Source: a bacterium (lineage in GTDB: Bacteria; Hinthialibacterota; Hinthialibacteria; Hinthialibacterales; Hinthialibacteraceae). From it: a stretch of 64,000 bases of DNA. Shown here one piece after another: positions 27,276 to 35,997 of this stretch (position 1 is its first letter; every line of letters begins with the position of its first letter). The DNA lies in assembly GCA_016125385.1 (NCBI GenBank), contig WGLV01000012.1, positions 1 to 64,000 of the forward strand, in the 5' to 3' direction. Made by a program: the position numbers and the translations under genes. The notes under the pieces are model-generated. The model was given only the letters and a program-made list of their open reading frames with translations. It did no database searches and had not been told where the DNA came from.

Positions 27276-30236
27276 ATGCGCTACGCCCGACTCGTTACGC
27301 TGTTCGTTCTGCTGGCCGGCCTGACGCATGCCGCCTGGAGCCAATCCGCGCTCCCTCCCATTTCCGCCACTCAGTATCAGCAGATGACCCGGCCCCGCTT
27401 GCCCAATCTGCCCATTCCCGGCGGAAGCGTTTCGATGCCCATGCTCAAAAACGGTTATCCCGAGGCCTTCGTCCAGTTCAGCCGGCCCAAGGTCACCTAC
27501 GGTCTCGCTATGGAGCTCCCCAAGGGCTATACCTATGAAGAAGTCGTCCAGCGCGGCTTCAACGGCGTCCAGCCCGGCGCTGATTCGCCCGAACCCGCCC
27601 TTTATTTCAAAACCGCTGAAGATGAAATCACCGCCGCGACCGGAACCTTTTTCGTCAACGTCGAGTATTTCGACCGGGGCCAGGGCGCGCTGGAAATCGA
27701 ATATCTCGCACAGGTCGGCGATTCATATCAGAAACGCCGCGACCGCGTCTTTCTTGGCGACAGCGGCTTCTGGCAGGAGCACGTCTTCACTCTCTCCGGC
27801 GCCAGCCTCGAACACAAGATGGAGAGTGAAACCGACTTCCGTCTGCTCGGCCCCGGCGTGCCGTTGCGCCGCGTGGGAATCTCGCGCATTCCGCCGCCAA
27901 CCTCCAAACCGCAGGGTGAATCGGTCAGCGGCGTTTTCCGCCAGCAGCCGGTTTCTCCGCCGCCGGGCTTTTTCGTCGGCGTCAACATCGACGGCGTATT
28001 GAATGACGCCGCGTGGAAAGACGAAACTCGCGTCGAAGAAAAAACTCAACTCTATTCCTCCTGGGGCGCGCAGTTCATCATTGAAACCATCCATCTCGGC
28101 GACCGAGTCGGGCGGGATGGCCGCTTTGATTTCAGCGATTACAAACAACACGCCGAGGCGCTTCAGTCGGCCAAACTCGATTGGACCCCCCGCTTCAAGA
28201 TCGGCTTCGTGGGCGATCTCCCTCTCGCTATGACCCAGTCGTTACAGCGCGCTGAAGGCGCGGAAACGGGCGCCAAAGGGCCTATGCTCTCTCTCTGGGA
28301 GCCCAAACTTGACGATCTCTACGCCGCCGTGTTCAACCAGATGAGCGGCGCGCTGAGCTCGCGCTATACGCGCGCGGTGGTGTTATCGTTCGCGGGCGAC
28401 TGGGGGCCGTTTCTGTTGTCGTCTGAAAGCGGAGGCTGGAGCGGGCGGCCCGACATCTGGGCGGGCGATCCGCTCGCCCGGGCTGAATTCTCCCGCGCCA
28501 TGCAACAGCGCTATGGCGATCTCAACGCGGTTGGCGCCGCCTGGGGCGCCAGTTACGCCAACTGGTCGCAGCTCGGCCCCACCTATAACGAAGACACGCC
28601 CCTTATCAAAAATATCGACGTCGTCGGCTGGTACCGCAACGCCATGATCGTCGCGGCGGAACGCGTCATCCAGCGCGCCCGCGCCGCCTTCCCCGGCGCG
28701 CAGCTGATTCTCGAAATCGGCGACGAATTCACCTACTCCGCCTCCGATGCGCGCGACTTCGCCGCACTGGCCGCCCGGACCGGCTCATCCATTCTCTATC
28801 TCACCAGCGAACCGGTTCCCACCCGCTCGTGGCACTGGCTCTGGCTGGCTGAGTCGTGCCGTGAACGCAAGGTCGCGTTTGGCCTGCGCCTGCGGGGCGG
28901 CGGTGAGCAGGGGGTGTTGGGCGGTCTCTACTCGCTGCAGAGCGAGGGCGGCGCCATGCTGACCGTGAACGAAGAGGTCCTCGCGGAAGAAAACGGGTGG
29001 AAGCGATACGCCGAGGCGATGGGCGGCTGGCGCGGCGGGCGTCCCGATCCGCGCGTGGCGGTGGTATTGCCTCGCCTCGCGCTGATGGCTGAAGCGCCCT
29101 TCGAGTTCGAGCGCGCGGTGCGCTCCATGCGCGGCGATTTCGCGTTCGACGTGGTCGATGAAGCCGACCTCGGCATGATCTCGCCATCCGATCATCCCCT
29201 CATCTTCGTCCCGTGGGGCGAGGTATGGACGTCGAAAGGCTTGCAGGCGCTTGAAAATCTGGCGCGCGGCGGCGCGGCGCTCATTGTGCGCGCCGATTCG
29301 CCCTGGCGCACCATCAATGGCGACGTCAGCGTCAACGAACGCATCTTCGCGGTGAAACTCGAACAACAGGGCGGGCGCTGGGTGTTTACCCCGCGTGGCT
29401 CGCATGACGACCTCGCCGAAAACAAGACCGTCGTTGCGCCCGATCGCACCGTCGTCTATCTCGGCTCGCGCGGCGACTCGCCTTTTCTCGGCGGTCAGTG
29501 GGGCGAAGAACAGGGCGAAGAAGACGCCAGACAGCTCGGCCTCGCACAGCCTTCGTTCCGTTGGTTTGGCGAACGCGCCAGCGTGACCGCGCCCATCCGG
29601 CGCGGACGCGATTACACCCTCACCATTGAGGGCTTCATGCCGCGCGATCAGAAAAACCTGCGCGTCTTCGTCGATGGAAATTTCGTCGGCGAGATCGTCG
29701 CCGACGGCCCCTTCTCATGGCGCAAGGACCTCGTCGGCGAGTTGCGTCCGCGTGGACGCCAGACCGAGATCATGTTGCGCGGCCGCCCCGGCCTGTTCCC
29801 CCGCCGGGGAGAGGTGATCGCGAGCCGCGTCAGCGCGGCCATCAGCCGCATCGGAATCACTCCGCGCGGCGAGCCGGTCGACCGCCCTGACGACCGCAAC
29901 CCCGACGCGCCGTCGTCCGAGTTCGCCCGCGAATCGTTGCGCGGTTCATGGATGCGCGAGGTAGGGCAGGGCTATACCGTGCTGGCGCCCACCCGCTTCG
30001 TCAACGAGTGGGTATACAACAGCCTGTTGAAGGCGGTGGTGCGCGATCCGTCCATGCTGGGGCCGCGTTTTCGTTTCACTCTCGCCGCCGGCGGGGGAAA
30101 CAACGGCGTATTCGTCAGTCCACAGAGCGGGTTCACCGCCTATCTCAACCTGAATGACGCGCCTGTCGAGTTGCGCGCCGCCGATTCCAGACGCCGCTTC
30201 ACCCTCCAACCCAACGCCATCTCCTACGGGCAGTAA
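27276..30236 (+). CDS. secreted glycoside hydrolase, GH42-like (clan GH-A)
   Basis: Predicted extracytoplasmic beta-galactosidase-like enzyme of 986 residues. GGGAGG 8 nt before the ATG at 27276 sets the start, and a signal peptide follows (ending THAAWSQ). The central part, about 240-560, is a TIM-barrel of the GH42 sort; FSRAMQQRYGDLNAVGAAWG followed by NWSQLGP is the common GH42 segment. A flavodoxin-like trimerisation domain follows (about 585-700, VAVVLPRLALMAE ... IFVPWGEVWTSKGLQALENLARGGAALIVR), then beta-rich C-terminal domains with FVDGNFVGEIV. Where relatives usually have the acid/base Glu in a G-E-[FYW]-G context, I read FAGDWGPF, so activity is uncertain. EIGDEF at about 487 could supply the nucleophile. 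Confidence 0.7.
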   Translation: MRYARLVTLFVLLAGLTHAAWSQSALPPISATQYQQMTRPRLPNLPIPGGSVSMPMLKNGYPEAFVQFSRPKVTYGLAMELPKGYTYEEVVQRGFNGVQPGADSPEPALYFKTAEDEITAATGTFFVNVEYFDRGQGALEIEYLAQVGDSYQKRRDRVFLGDSGFWQEHVFTLSGASLEHKMESETDFRLLGPGVPLRRVGISRIPPPTSKPQGESVSGVFRQQPVSPPPGFFVGVNIDGVLNDAAWKDETRVEEKTQLYSSWGAQFIIETIHLGDRVGRDGRFDFSDYKQHAEALQSAKLDWTPRFKIGFVGDLPLAMTQSLQRAEGAETGAKGPMLSLWEPKLDDLYAAVFNQMSGALSSRYTRAVVLSFAGDWGPFLLSSESGGWSGRPDIWAGDPLARAEFSRAMQQRYGDLNAVGAAWGASYANWSQLGPTYNEDTPLIKNIDVVGWYRNAMIVAAERVIQRARAAFPGAQLILEIGDEFTYSASDARDFAALAARTGSSILYLTSEPVPTRSWHWLWLAESCRERKVAFGLRLRGGGEQGVLGGLYSLQSEGGAMLTVNEEVLAEENGWKRYAEAMGGWRGGRPDPRVAVVLPRLALMAEAPFEFERAVRSMRGDFAFDVVDEADLGMISPSDHPLIFVPWGEVWTSKGLQALENLARGGAALIVRADSPWRTINGDVSVNERIFAVKLEQQGGRWVFTPRGSHDDLAENKTVVAPDRTVVYLGSRGDSPFLGGQWGEEQGEEDARQLGLAQPSFRWFGERASVTAPIRRGRDYTLTIEGFMPRDQKNLRVFVDGNFVGEIVADGPFSWRKDLVGELRPRGRQTEIMLRGRPGLFPRRGEVIASRVSAAISRIGITPRGEPVDRPDDRNPDAPSSEFARESLRGSWMREVGQGYTVLAPTRFVNEWVYNSLLKAVVRDPSMLGPRFRFTLAAGGGNNGVFVSPQSGFTAYLNLNDAPVELRAADSRRRFTLQPNAISYGQ

Positions 30237-30374
30237 AATGGATGCTCATATTGAACTTCAGCGGTTAATCAGATTTGATAGAAATTTCATCCGAATGGAA
30301 AGGAATTCGGATCGAAGACTTTATTTGAAACCACAAAATTAAGAGCGCTCACTCTCACAAAATGCAACACAAAA

Positions 30375-30400
30375 AAACAGGGGCCGTGCGGCCCCTGTTT
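30375..30400. terminator. bidirectional Rho-independent terminator
   Basis: An 11-bp perfect stem, AAACAGGGGCC/GGCCCCTGTTT, has a 4-nt loop. The minus side continues TTTTTTTGTG, ending the radical SAM gene; the plus side ends the glycosidase gene. It sits between two convergent genes. Confidence 0.88.
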
Positions 30401-30426
30401 GCGTTTCTCTTGAATGGAAAATTGCC

Positions 30427-31458
30427 TCAGTCGAGCTGAGACAGCGGGCATGACGCACAGACCGGAATCTCGTCGATACGCCCGGTGGCGTGCAGCTCGC
30501 GCATACGGGTGTATTCCGGCCCCGTCCAGATTTCCTCCAGCGTGCGGTCCTTGATATTGCCCACCGCCAGCTGCCGCGCCGAGTCGACGCAACACACGCT
30601 CACCACCCCGTCGGGATGCACGAACATCCGCTGCCATAACTGCGGACAGCAGAACTTTTTGCTCCCGGCGGCGCGAGGCGGCGCGATCTGAAACACCTGC
30701 TTGCCCGAAACCGTCTGGCTGGTGTGATCGACGTAATCGACCCAGGCGACGGCGTCGACGATCGGCTCGAACAGCGCCTTGAAGTCCAGCCACTCGTGCT
30801 CGTTTTCCTTCATGCGCACCATCGAGACCCGGGTGAAGGGTTTTTTCGAACCCATTTCGTCGCGCAGGGCCATAAAGCGCTTGATGTTGCGCAGCGTTTT
30901 GTCGTAATCGGCGTTGATGCGAATCTCGTTGTAATGTTCGCGGTAGGGCGAGTCGAACGAGAAGAACAGTTTGTCGATGCCCGAGCCGATCAGCATGCGT
31001 GAAATCCGCTCGGTCAGCAGCGTGGCGTTGGTGTTGAACATGACGTCGACCACGCCCCGGTCTTTGGCGTACTTCACCATGTCGACGATGCGAGGGTGCA
31101 TCAGCGGCTCGCCCAGGTAGTTGAACTTCAGCGAGCAGAGGCCTTTTTCAACCCCTTCGTCGATCAGCCGCGTGTAGAGGTCGTAATCGAAATTCTTCAC
31201 GTCCCAGAAGGTCCCCGCGTCGACCATATCGGTGCGCGGGCACATGGTGCATTTCAGATTGCAGTTCGAGGTCGCTTCGATGTCGAGATGAATGGGGACC
31301 GGGCCGGTGCGGTGTTCTTTCGGCCAGTTATACCACTTTTCCCGGTACTCGAAATACTCGGGCGGCATCACCGATTCCCATGCGGAAAACTTGTCGCTGG
31401 GTAACTGGTGGTAATTGTGATCGACCTTGGTTTCAACTTGTGGAGCGGCGGTTGTCAT
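30427..31458 (-). CDS. radical SAM/SPASM domain protein
   Basis: Uses a 4Fe-4S cluster and S-adenosylmethionine to start radical chemistry. The cluster motif CxxxCxxC is CNLKCTMC at about 66-73, and the barrel follows with FNYLGEPLMHPRIVDMVKYAK and FNTNATLL. A C-terminal SPASM region has extra Cys residues in FCCPQLW, VSVCCVDS and CASCPL for auxiliary clusters. At 343 residues it matches the many uncharacterised SPASM proteins related to peptide- or sugar-modifying enzymes. No small precursor peptide gene is visible nearby, so the substrate is unknown. The ATG at 31458 has a poor ribosome site. Confidence 0.88.
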   Translation of the reverse strand: MTTAAPQVETKVDHNYHQLPSDKFSAWESVMPPEYFEYREKWYNWPKEHRTGPVPIHLDIEATSNCNLKCTMCPRTDMVDAGTFWDVKNFDYDLYTRLIDEGVEKGLCSLKFNYLGEPLMHPRIVDMVKYAKDRGVVDVMFNTNATLLTERISRMLIGSGIDKLFFSFDSPYREHYNEIRINADYDKTLRNIKRFMALRDEMGSKKPFTRVSMVRMKENEHEWLDFKALFEPIVDAVAWVDYVDHTSQTVSGKQVFQIAPPRAAGSKKFCCPQLWQRMFVHPDGVVSVCCVDSARQLAVGNIKDRTLEEIWTGPEYTRMRELHATGRIDEIPVCASCPLSQLD

Positions 31459-31689
31459 GGTCAGACGCCCTCAATCATGAGATTTAGGTGATCGACCGGC
31501 GTAAGAGTCGGCGAGGCGTGTGGTTCGGGGAGATAAACCGATCGAATGAATCATGGTACCTACTATCGGCCCGGCGGCGTAAATCTTTATCCGTCCCGCA
31601 CGCTCGCGCCGTTCATTGATCCATCAAACCAGTTTACCATGAAATAAATGGATCGATTTTGAAAAGACATTCCGATTGGAGGAAACCTC

Positions 31690-32469
31690 ATGATGCTTTC
31701 GTATCTGGAAGCCGGAAACCGCACGCAGCCCCCGCTCATCCTGATTCACGCGTTCCCCGTTCATCAGTCGATGTGGAAACATCAACTGGAAGGCCTGAAA
31801 GAGCACGTCTGGGTCATCGCGCCGGGAACCCCGGGCTTCGGCGGTTCGGCGCTGCTGGATGGCGAAGCGCGCATGGAAAATTATGTTGCTGAAATCCTTC
31901 ATTTTATGGATGAATTGGGCGTCGAGCAGGCGGCGTTCGCGGGCTGCTCAATGGGCGGATATATTCTTTTTGAGTTGTGGCGGCGGGCCTCCCATCGCGT
32001 CCGGGCGCTGATCTTTTGCGACACCCGGGCTGAAGCCGACTCGCCCGAAGCCCGCGACAACCGCTTCAAAGTCGCCGATCAGGTTCGAAACGAAGGAACC
32101 GGATCTCTGGCCGATGGCATGCCGGCCAAGTTGCTGGGGACAACAACTCAACAACAGAATCCTCAACTGGTTGAAGAAATCGCCGCGATGATCCGTGAGG
32201 CCGATCCCGAAGCGGTGGCGCGTGGACAAACCGCGATGGCGCGGCGTTCCGAGTCTGTCTCAACGCTCCCAGCCATCTCCGCTCCCGTCTTGGTTATCGT
32301 GGGTGAAGAAGACGCTATCACTCCGCCGGATGCGGCGCGGACGATCGTTTCGGGAGTTCCCAACGCCCGGCTCGAAATGATTGAAAAAGCAGGGCATCTG
32401 TCTCCTTTTGAACAGCCTGAAGCAGTCAACCGATTCATTGTAACGTTTCTTGCCGCAGTTTTTGAATAA
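31690..32469 (+). CDS. alpha/beta hydrolase
   Basis: Predicted cytoplasmic esterase or lactonase of 259 residues. The triad is Ser in the nucleophile elbow GCSMGG (about 81), Asp in VIVGEEDAITPP (about 205) and His in KAGHLSPFEQP (about 237). The oxyanion region is LIHAFPVHQSMW. The order and length match the 3-oxoadipate enol-lactonase-like group, though no aromatic-degradation genes are near, so I do not propose that role. GGAGG lies 8 nt before the ATG at 31690. It stands alone; a 230-bp gap separates it from the divergent radical SAM gene. Confidence 0.88.
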   Translation: MMLSYLEAGNRTQPPLILIHAFPVHQSMWKHQLEGLKEHVWVIAPGTPGFGGSALLDGEARMENYVAEILHFMDELGVEQAAFAGCSMGGYILFELWRRASHRVRALIFCDTRAEADSPEARDNRFKVADQVRNEGTGSLADGMPAKLLGTTTQQQNPQLVEEIAAMIREADPEAVARGQTAMARRSESVSTLPAISAPVLVIVGEEDAITPPDAARTIVSGVPNARLEMIEKAGHLSPFEQPEAVNRFIVTFLAAVFE

Positions 32470-32612
32470 ATTTTCAGGAAAATTAGAAGACCAATTGTTA
32501 AATGGAGTTCCAAAAGTTACATTTTATACTATGTGAATTGATATTCTATTGAACCTTTGTCGCTATCGCCTCTCCCATAGAGCGTAATCTCGGCACCCAG
32601 GGAACAAACAGA

Positions 32613-33011
32613 ATGAAACGCTTGTCATTTAAGTCAAAACGAGTTCTTGAATTGATCGCGCAGGGCGTTCCCTGTGTCGAAATTCTTGCGCGAAATGCCG
32701 ATATCAATCTGCAGGATATCGCTTATGCGGCTCAGGAAGCCTTGCAGGTGAACGAACAACTCAAGATCGCCACCGGCGTTTCGTTATTGGCGTTCGATGG
32801 CGCCGATCGTACCCGCACCGACTGGACGCAGGAAGAAGATCAGCTCCTGCGCGATTTGCGCGATGAACAGATGAGTATCGTTGACATCGCTAAACGCCTC
32901 AGACGCCAGCCCAGCTGCATCTATAACCGCTTGTTTCAACTCGGTATGATTCACAAACCGGCGAACGAGTTTTGTGAACTGGCTGGTCAGGTCTGCTCAA
33001 AAAGCGCCTGA
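32613..33011 (+). CDS. small DNA-binding protein with GcrA/Myb-like helix-turn-helix
   Basis: A protein of 132 residues that I cannot name. The N-terminal half (KSKRVLELIAQGVPCVEILARNADI) also looks like a helical recognition segment. The C-terminal half, about 70-118, reads DWTQEEDQLLRDL, then MSIVDIAKRLRRQPSCIYNRLFQLGM. This resembles the N-terminal helix-turn-helix of GcrA, a cell-cycle regulator of Alphaproteobacteria, and Myb/SANT domains. The WT-E start and the final RLxxLGM are the shared points. It is short, monocistronic and followed by a strong terminator. AGGGA precedes the ATG at 32613 at long spacing. A regulatory role is inference. Confidence 0.65.
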   Translation: MKRLSFKSKRVLELIAQGVPCVEILARNADINLQDIAYAAQEALQVNEQLKIATGVSLLAFDGADRTRTDWTQEEDQLLRDLRDEQMSIVDIAKRLRRQPSCIYNRLFQLGMIHKPANEFCELAGQVCSKSA

Positions 33012-33034
33012 TTGGTATTAATTGTTGTTTCCAG

Positions 33035-33065
33035 AACGCCGCCATTTACCTTGGCGGCGTTTTTG
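33035..33065 (+). terminator. Rho-independent terminator
   Basis: A 10-bp stem, AACGCCGCCA/TGGCGGCGTT, has a 7-nt loop and is followed by TTTTGTTG. It lies 24 bp after the stop of the GcrA-like gene. Confidence 0.92.
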
Positions 33066-33219
33066 TTGATCTCACCCTGAGATCGGCTTCTCACTTGCCC
33101 GTTCCACAAAAAACGTCTCAGTGACATGGCCTTCCTTAACCCACTTTAATTCGACAATCGCTACATTCCGCGATATCCTTACCAGAAAGCCTCTGAGATT
33201 GGATCAGGGAGAGGAAAAA

Positions 33220-34077
33220 ATGAGCGGCGATCTCAATTTCAACGATACGGTAAATTTCCTGCTCGGATGCTTCCGCAAGCATGCGTTCACGCTCTGGGCG
33301 GCGCTGCTGCTCTTTATGCCTCACGGCGCGCGCGCGGAGGATGAAGACATCGTCTTTCTGGCTGATCGGGGTTTTTATAACGAAGGATTCACCATCGGTG
33401 GATATTACGACTTCCTCGACATCAGCGTGTATTTCCTCAGCACAAGAGAATTCAGCCATGTCTCCGGGGTCATCGAACACTTTTTCGATACGAATGACTT
33501 CGTCATTGTACCTGAATCGAATGGAGTGACCCGGTTGGTTCAAGTGACCTCCCTTGATGGTTTCATCGAATTCGACATCGACATGAACCAATCCATCCAG
33601 CCGGAGAAGGTCGAACTGTTCACCGTGAAACCGATTCAACCCAATGCCGGGTCACTCAAACCGATTCTTGTGTGGAAAAAACTCGAAGTCACCGACCGCG
33701 ACGGGAACAAGTTGAATTACTCCACCTACGTGAATCCAACGCTGAATTACACCGACGCCGGGAATGGTTTATATGTTTCGGTGGAGAATGAAGACCCCCA
33801 AAACCCGATTAAGAAAATGGTCGTGAGTGAATTGTATGGATACCCGCGTTACTACAAGCAGGAACTGAAACTCATCCAGATGGGCTCAAAGCCGTATTAT
33901 TTTATGACCAGCTTCGCCGATGAGTATCAGTCCGGCTTTAACCCGGCTCCCATCTCCATCACCGTTGAGTTTCAGGATGGAAGCAGCCGGATTTTTCGAA
34001 ACATTACTTCAAAAAACAGCATCGTTCTCGATCTGAGCCAACCGTCGTCGAGCGGAAGTTGGGAAGTCTATCGGTAA
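33220..34077 (+). CDS. hypothetical secreted protein
   Basis: I do not recognise a family. GGGAGAGG 6 nt before the ATG at 33220 makes this the likely start; the open frame extends 33 codons further upstream. A hydrophobic segment at about 20-36 (AFTLWAALLLFMPHGARA) looks like a signal peptide with a long n-region, cleaved near ARA-ED. The remaining 245 residues are beta-rich and acidic, with many aromatic residues and no Cys in the mature part. It ends 5 bp from the end of a convergent ABC permease gene, with no terminator between them. The function is unknown. Confidence 0.6.
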   Translation: MSGDLNFNDTVNFLLGCFRKHAFTLWAALLLFMPHGARAEDEDIVFLADRGFYNEGFTIGGYYDFLDISVYFLSTREFSHVSGVIEHFFDTNDFVIVPESNGVTRLVQVTSLDGFIEFDIDMNQSIQPEKVELFTVKPIQPNAGSLKPILVWKKLEVTDRDGNKLNYSTYVNPTLNYTDAGNGLYVSVENEDPQNPIKKMVVSELYGYPRYYKQELKLIQMGSKPYYFMTSFADEYQSGFNPAPISITVEFQDGSSRIFRNITSKNSIVLDLSQPSSSGSWEVYR

Positions 34078-34082
34078 TTCGA

Positions 34083-34994
34083 TCAGTCGCGGCCCAACGC
34101 GGCGGGCTGACGCAGGCTGGATGACCGCAACGCCAGCATCGCCAGCGCGATCAGAAACGGCAGAGACAACATCAGCCGCGACGGCAACGCGGGGACCGCT
34201 CCCTGCAACCGTTCTCCCAGCGCCTCGATGACGCCGAATGCCAGGCAGACCCACGCGGCCCGGCCCGGACGCCACCCCGCGCAGATCATCGCCGCCAGCG
34301 CGATAAAGCCGCGCCCTCCGCTCATCCCCACGCTGAAATAACTGACGTCGCCAATGGCGAGTTGCGCGCCGCCCAACCCCGCCAGCGCTCCGCTTGCGCA
34401 CACCGCGGCGAAGCGATACCGCGTCACCTGAACGCCTTGTGCGCGCGCGGCGGACGGCGATTCGCCGCAGGCCCGCAAGCGCAATCCATAGCGGGTGCGG
34501 TACATGAGATACACCGTCGCGAATACCGTCACGATCAACACCGGATGCAGGGGCGAAACCGGCGCGGCGTTCCAACCCGGGATGAACCAACCACCCAGGC
34601 TAGGAACCTCGGGCGAGTTGCCCAGGGCGTGAAAGACGCGCGAGAGCAGAAAACCGGTCAGGCCCAGCGCGATGATGTTGACCGCCATGCCGCTGACGAT
34701 GTGATTGGCCTTGCCCCACAGACAGGCGGCGGCGTGCAACGCGCCCATCGCGGCGCCGGCCAGCAGCGCGGCGGCCACGCCCGCCCACGGGTTCCCCGCC
34801 GCGTCCGCGCCCCAGGCGGCGGCGAACGCTCCGGTGAGCATCATGCCCTCCAGCCCGATGTTGATCACGCCGGAGCGTTCGCTGACGCAGCCACCCAATG
34901 ACGCCCAGATCAGCGGCGCGGCCTTGATAAAGCCCAGATGCGCCAGCATGAGCGGCGCGACAGGGGCGAACACGGCGAGTGAGTTATTCGGCAC
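34083..34994 (-). CDS. ABC transporter permease, BMP-type nucleoside importer
   Basis: Second integral-membrane subunit of the importer encoded by the four genes from 38539 down to here. At 303 residues with about eight helices it belongs to the BPD_transp_2 family. GGCVSERSGVINIGLEGMMLTGAFAAAWGA is the hallmark segment of the YufQ/NupC/RnsD group. Late motifs are GVQVTRYRFAAVCASGALAGLGGAQLAIG and GRGFIALAAMICAGWRPG. The start is a GTG at 34994, 11 bp inside the preceding permease gene, so it is translationally coupled. It is the last gene of the operon, ending against a convergent gene. Confidence 0.9.
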   Translation of the reverse strand: MPNNSLAVFAPVAPLMLAHLGFIKAAPLIWASLGGCVSERSGVINIGLEGMMLTGAFAAAWGADAAGNPWAGVAAALLAGAAMGALHAAACLWGKANHIVSGMAVNIIALGLTGFLLSRVFHALGNSPEVPSLGGWFIPGWNAAPVSPLHPVLIVTVFATVYLMYRTRYGLRLRACGESPSAARAQGVQVTRYRFAAVCASGALAGLGGAQLAIGDVSYFSVGMSGGRGFIALAAMICAGWRPGRAAWVCLAFGVIEALGERLQGAVPALPSRLMLSLPFLIALAMLALRSSSLRQPAALGRD

Positions 34995-35997
34995 GGACGC
35001 GCCTCCTGAAAAAGACGGCGATGCTGAGCAACAAAACGCCTTCCATGATAAAGACCGCTTCTTTGGGCAAACCGATTTCCAGTTGCAGGGTGCGGTCGGC
35101 GGTACGCAATGAAGACATCGTCAGCGCGGACGGAATCACCGCCCACGGCTCGGTCAGCGCCAGAAACGCGGCGGCGACGCCGTCGAATCCCATCCCGCCG
35201 CCGAATCGCGCGAAGAACGCCCGCGAGAGTCCGCAGGTTTCAAACGCGCCCGCCAGCCCCGCGCAGGCCCCTCCCAGCGCCATCGCAGCGACGCGGACGC
35301 GCCCGTCGCGTATTCCCGCGTTCCGCGACGCATCCGGATTCGCTCCCACCGCGAGCAGCGTGAATCCGGGGCGAGTGAAAAGGAGCCATATGCTCAGCGC
35401 GATCGCGGCGGCGCAGGCGAACACGATCGCCCACGAGAGACGCGCGGCCCCGGCGGAAACAAGCGCCGGCAATACGGCGGATTCGAGAATGTACGGCGTG
35501 CGGCTGGCGCCATCGCCCGCGCTGAACCATCCGAACACCGCCTGGTTGCAGAAATGCAGGGCGACGAAGTTCAGAAGAATGGTTGAGATCACTTCATGCA
35601 CGCCGCGCGCTTCACGCAGCCAACCCGATAACGCGGCCCACGCCGCGCCCGCCGCCGCCCCGGCGATCAGGCAGAGAATCCAATGCACCGGCCCTGAAAA
35701 CGCGAGCGGCGCCACGCCCACCATCGCCGCCGCGAGGCCGCCGAGCAGCATCTGGCCCTCGCCGCCGATGTTGAACAACCCGGCGCGAAACGGAAGCGCG
35801 ACCGCCAGGCCGGTCATGATGAGTATCGACGATTTGCCGAGCGCCTGCATGCGTCCCGCCGGGGTTCCCCATGAGCCTTCGGCGATGACGCGCGCGGTTT
35901 CCCACGGCGAATACCCCGCCAGCCAGAGAAATATCGATAAAGCCCCAAGCGCGCATAGCGCGGCCGCCGCGAGACGAAGAACGCGTACGATTTTCAT
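34984..35997 (-). CDS. ABC transporter permease, BMP-type nucleoside importer
   Basis: First permease of the importer, YufP/NupB-like. I place the start at the ATG at 35997, which overlaps the stop of the ATPase gene (ATGA), rather than 15 codons upstream. It is about 337 residues with eight to ten helices. Key motifs are ALPFRAGLFNIGGEGQMLLGGLAAAMVG, REARGVHEVISTILLNFVALHF and GFTLLAVGANPDASRNAGI. The two permeases differ enough to form a heterodimeric channel. Very GC-rich coding sequence explains the long open frames on the opposite strand. Confidence 0.9.
   Translation of the reverse strand: MKIVRVLRLAAAALCALGALSIFLWLAGYSPWETARVIAEGSWGTPAGRMQALGKSSILIMTGLAVALPFRAGLFNIGGEGQMLLGGLAAAMVGVAPLAFSGPVHWILCLIAGAAAGAAWAALSGWLREARGVHEVISTILLNFVALHFCNQAVFGWFSAGDGASRTPYILESAVLPALVSAGAARLSWAIVFACAAAIALSIWLLFTRPGFTLLAVGANPDASRNAGIRDGRVRVAAMALGGACAGLAGAFETCGLSRAFFARFGGGMGFDGVAAAFLALTEPWAVIPSALTMSSLRTADRTLQLEIGLPKEAVFIMEGVLLLSIAVFFRRRVRAE

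Noticed and set aside
30427-31458. RiPP biosynthesis cluster around the radical SAM/SPASM gene
   Set aside because: No small precursor peptide, exporter or protease gene was found beside it.
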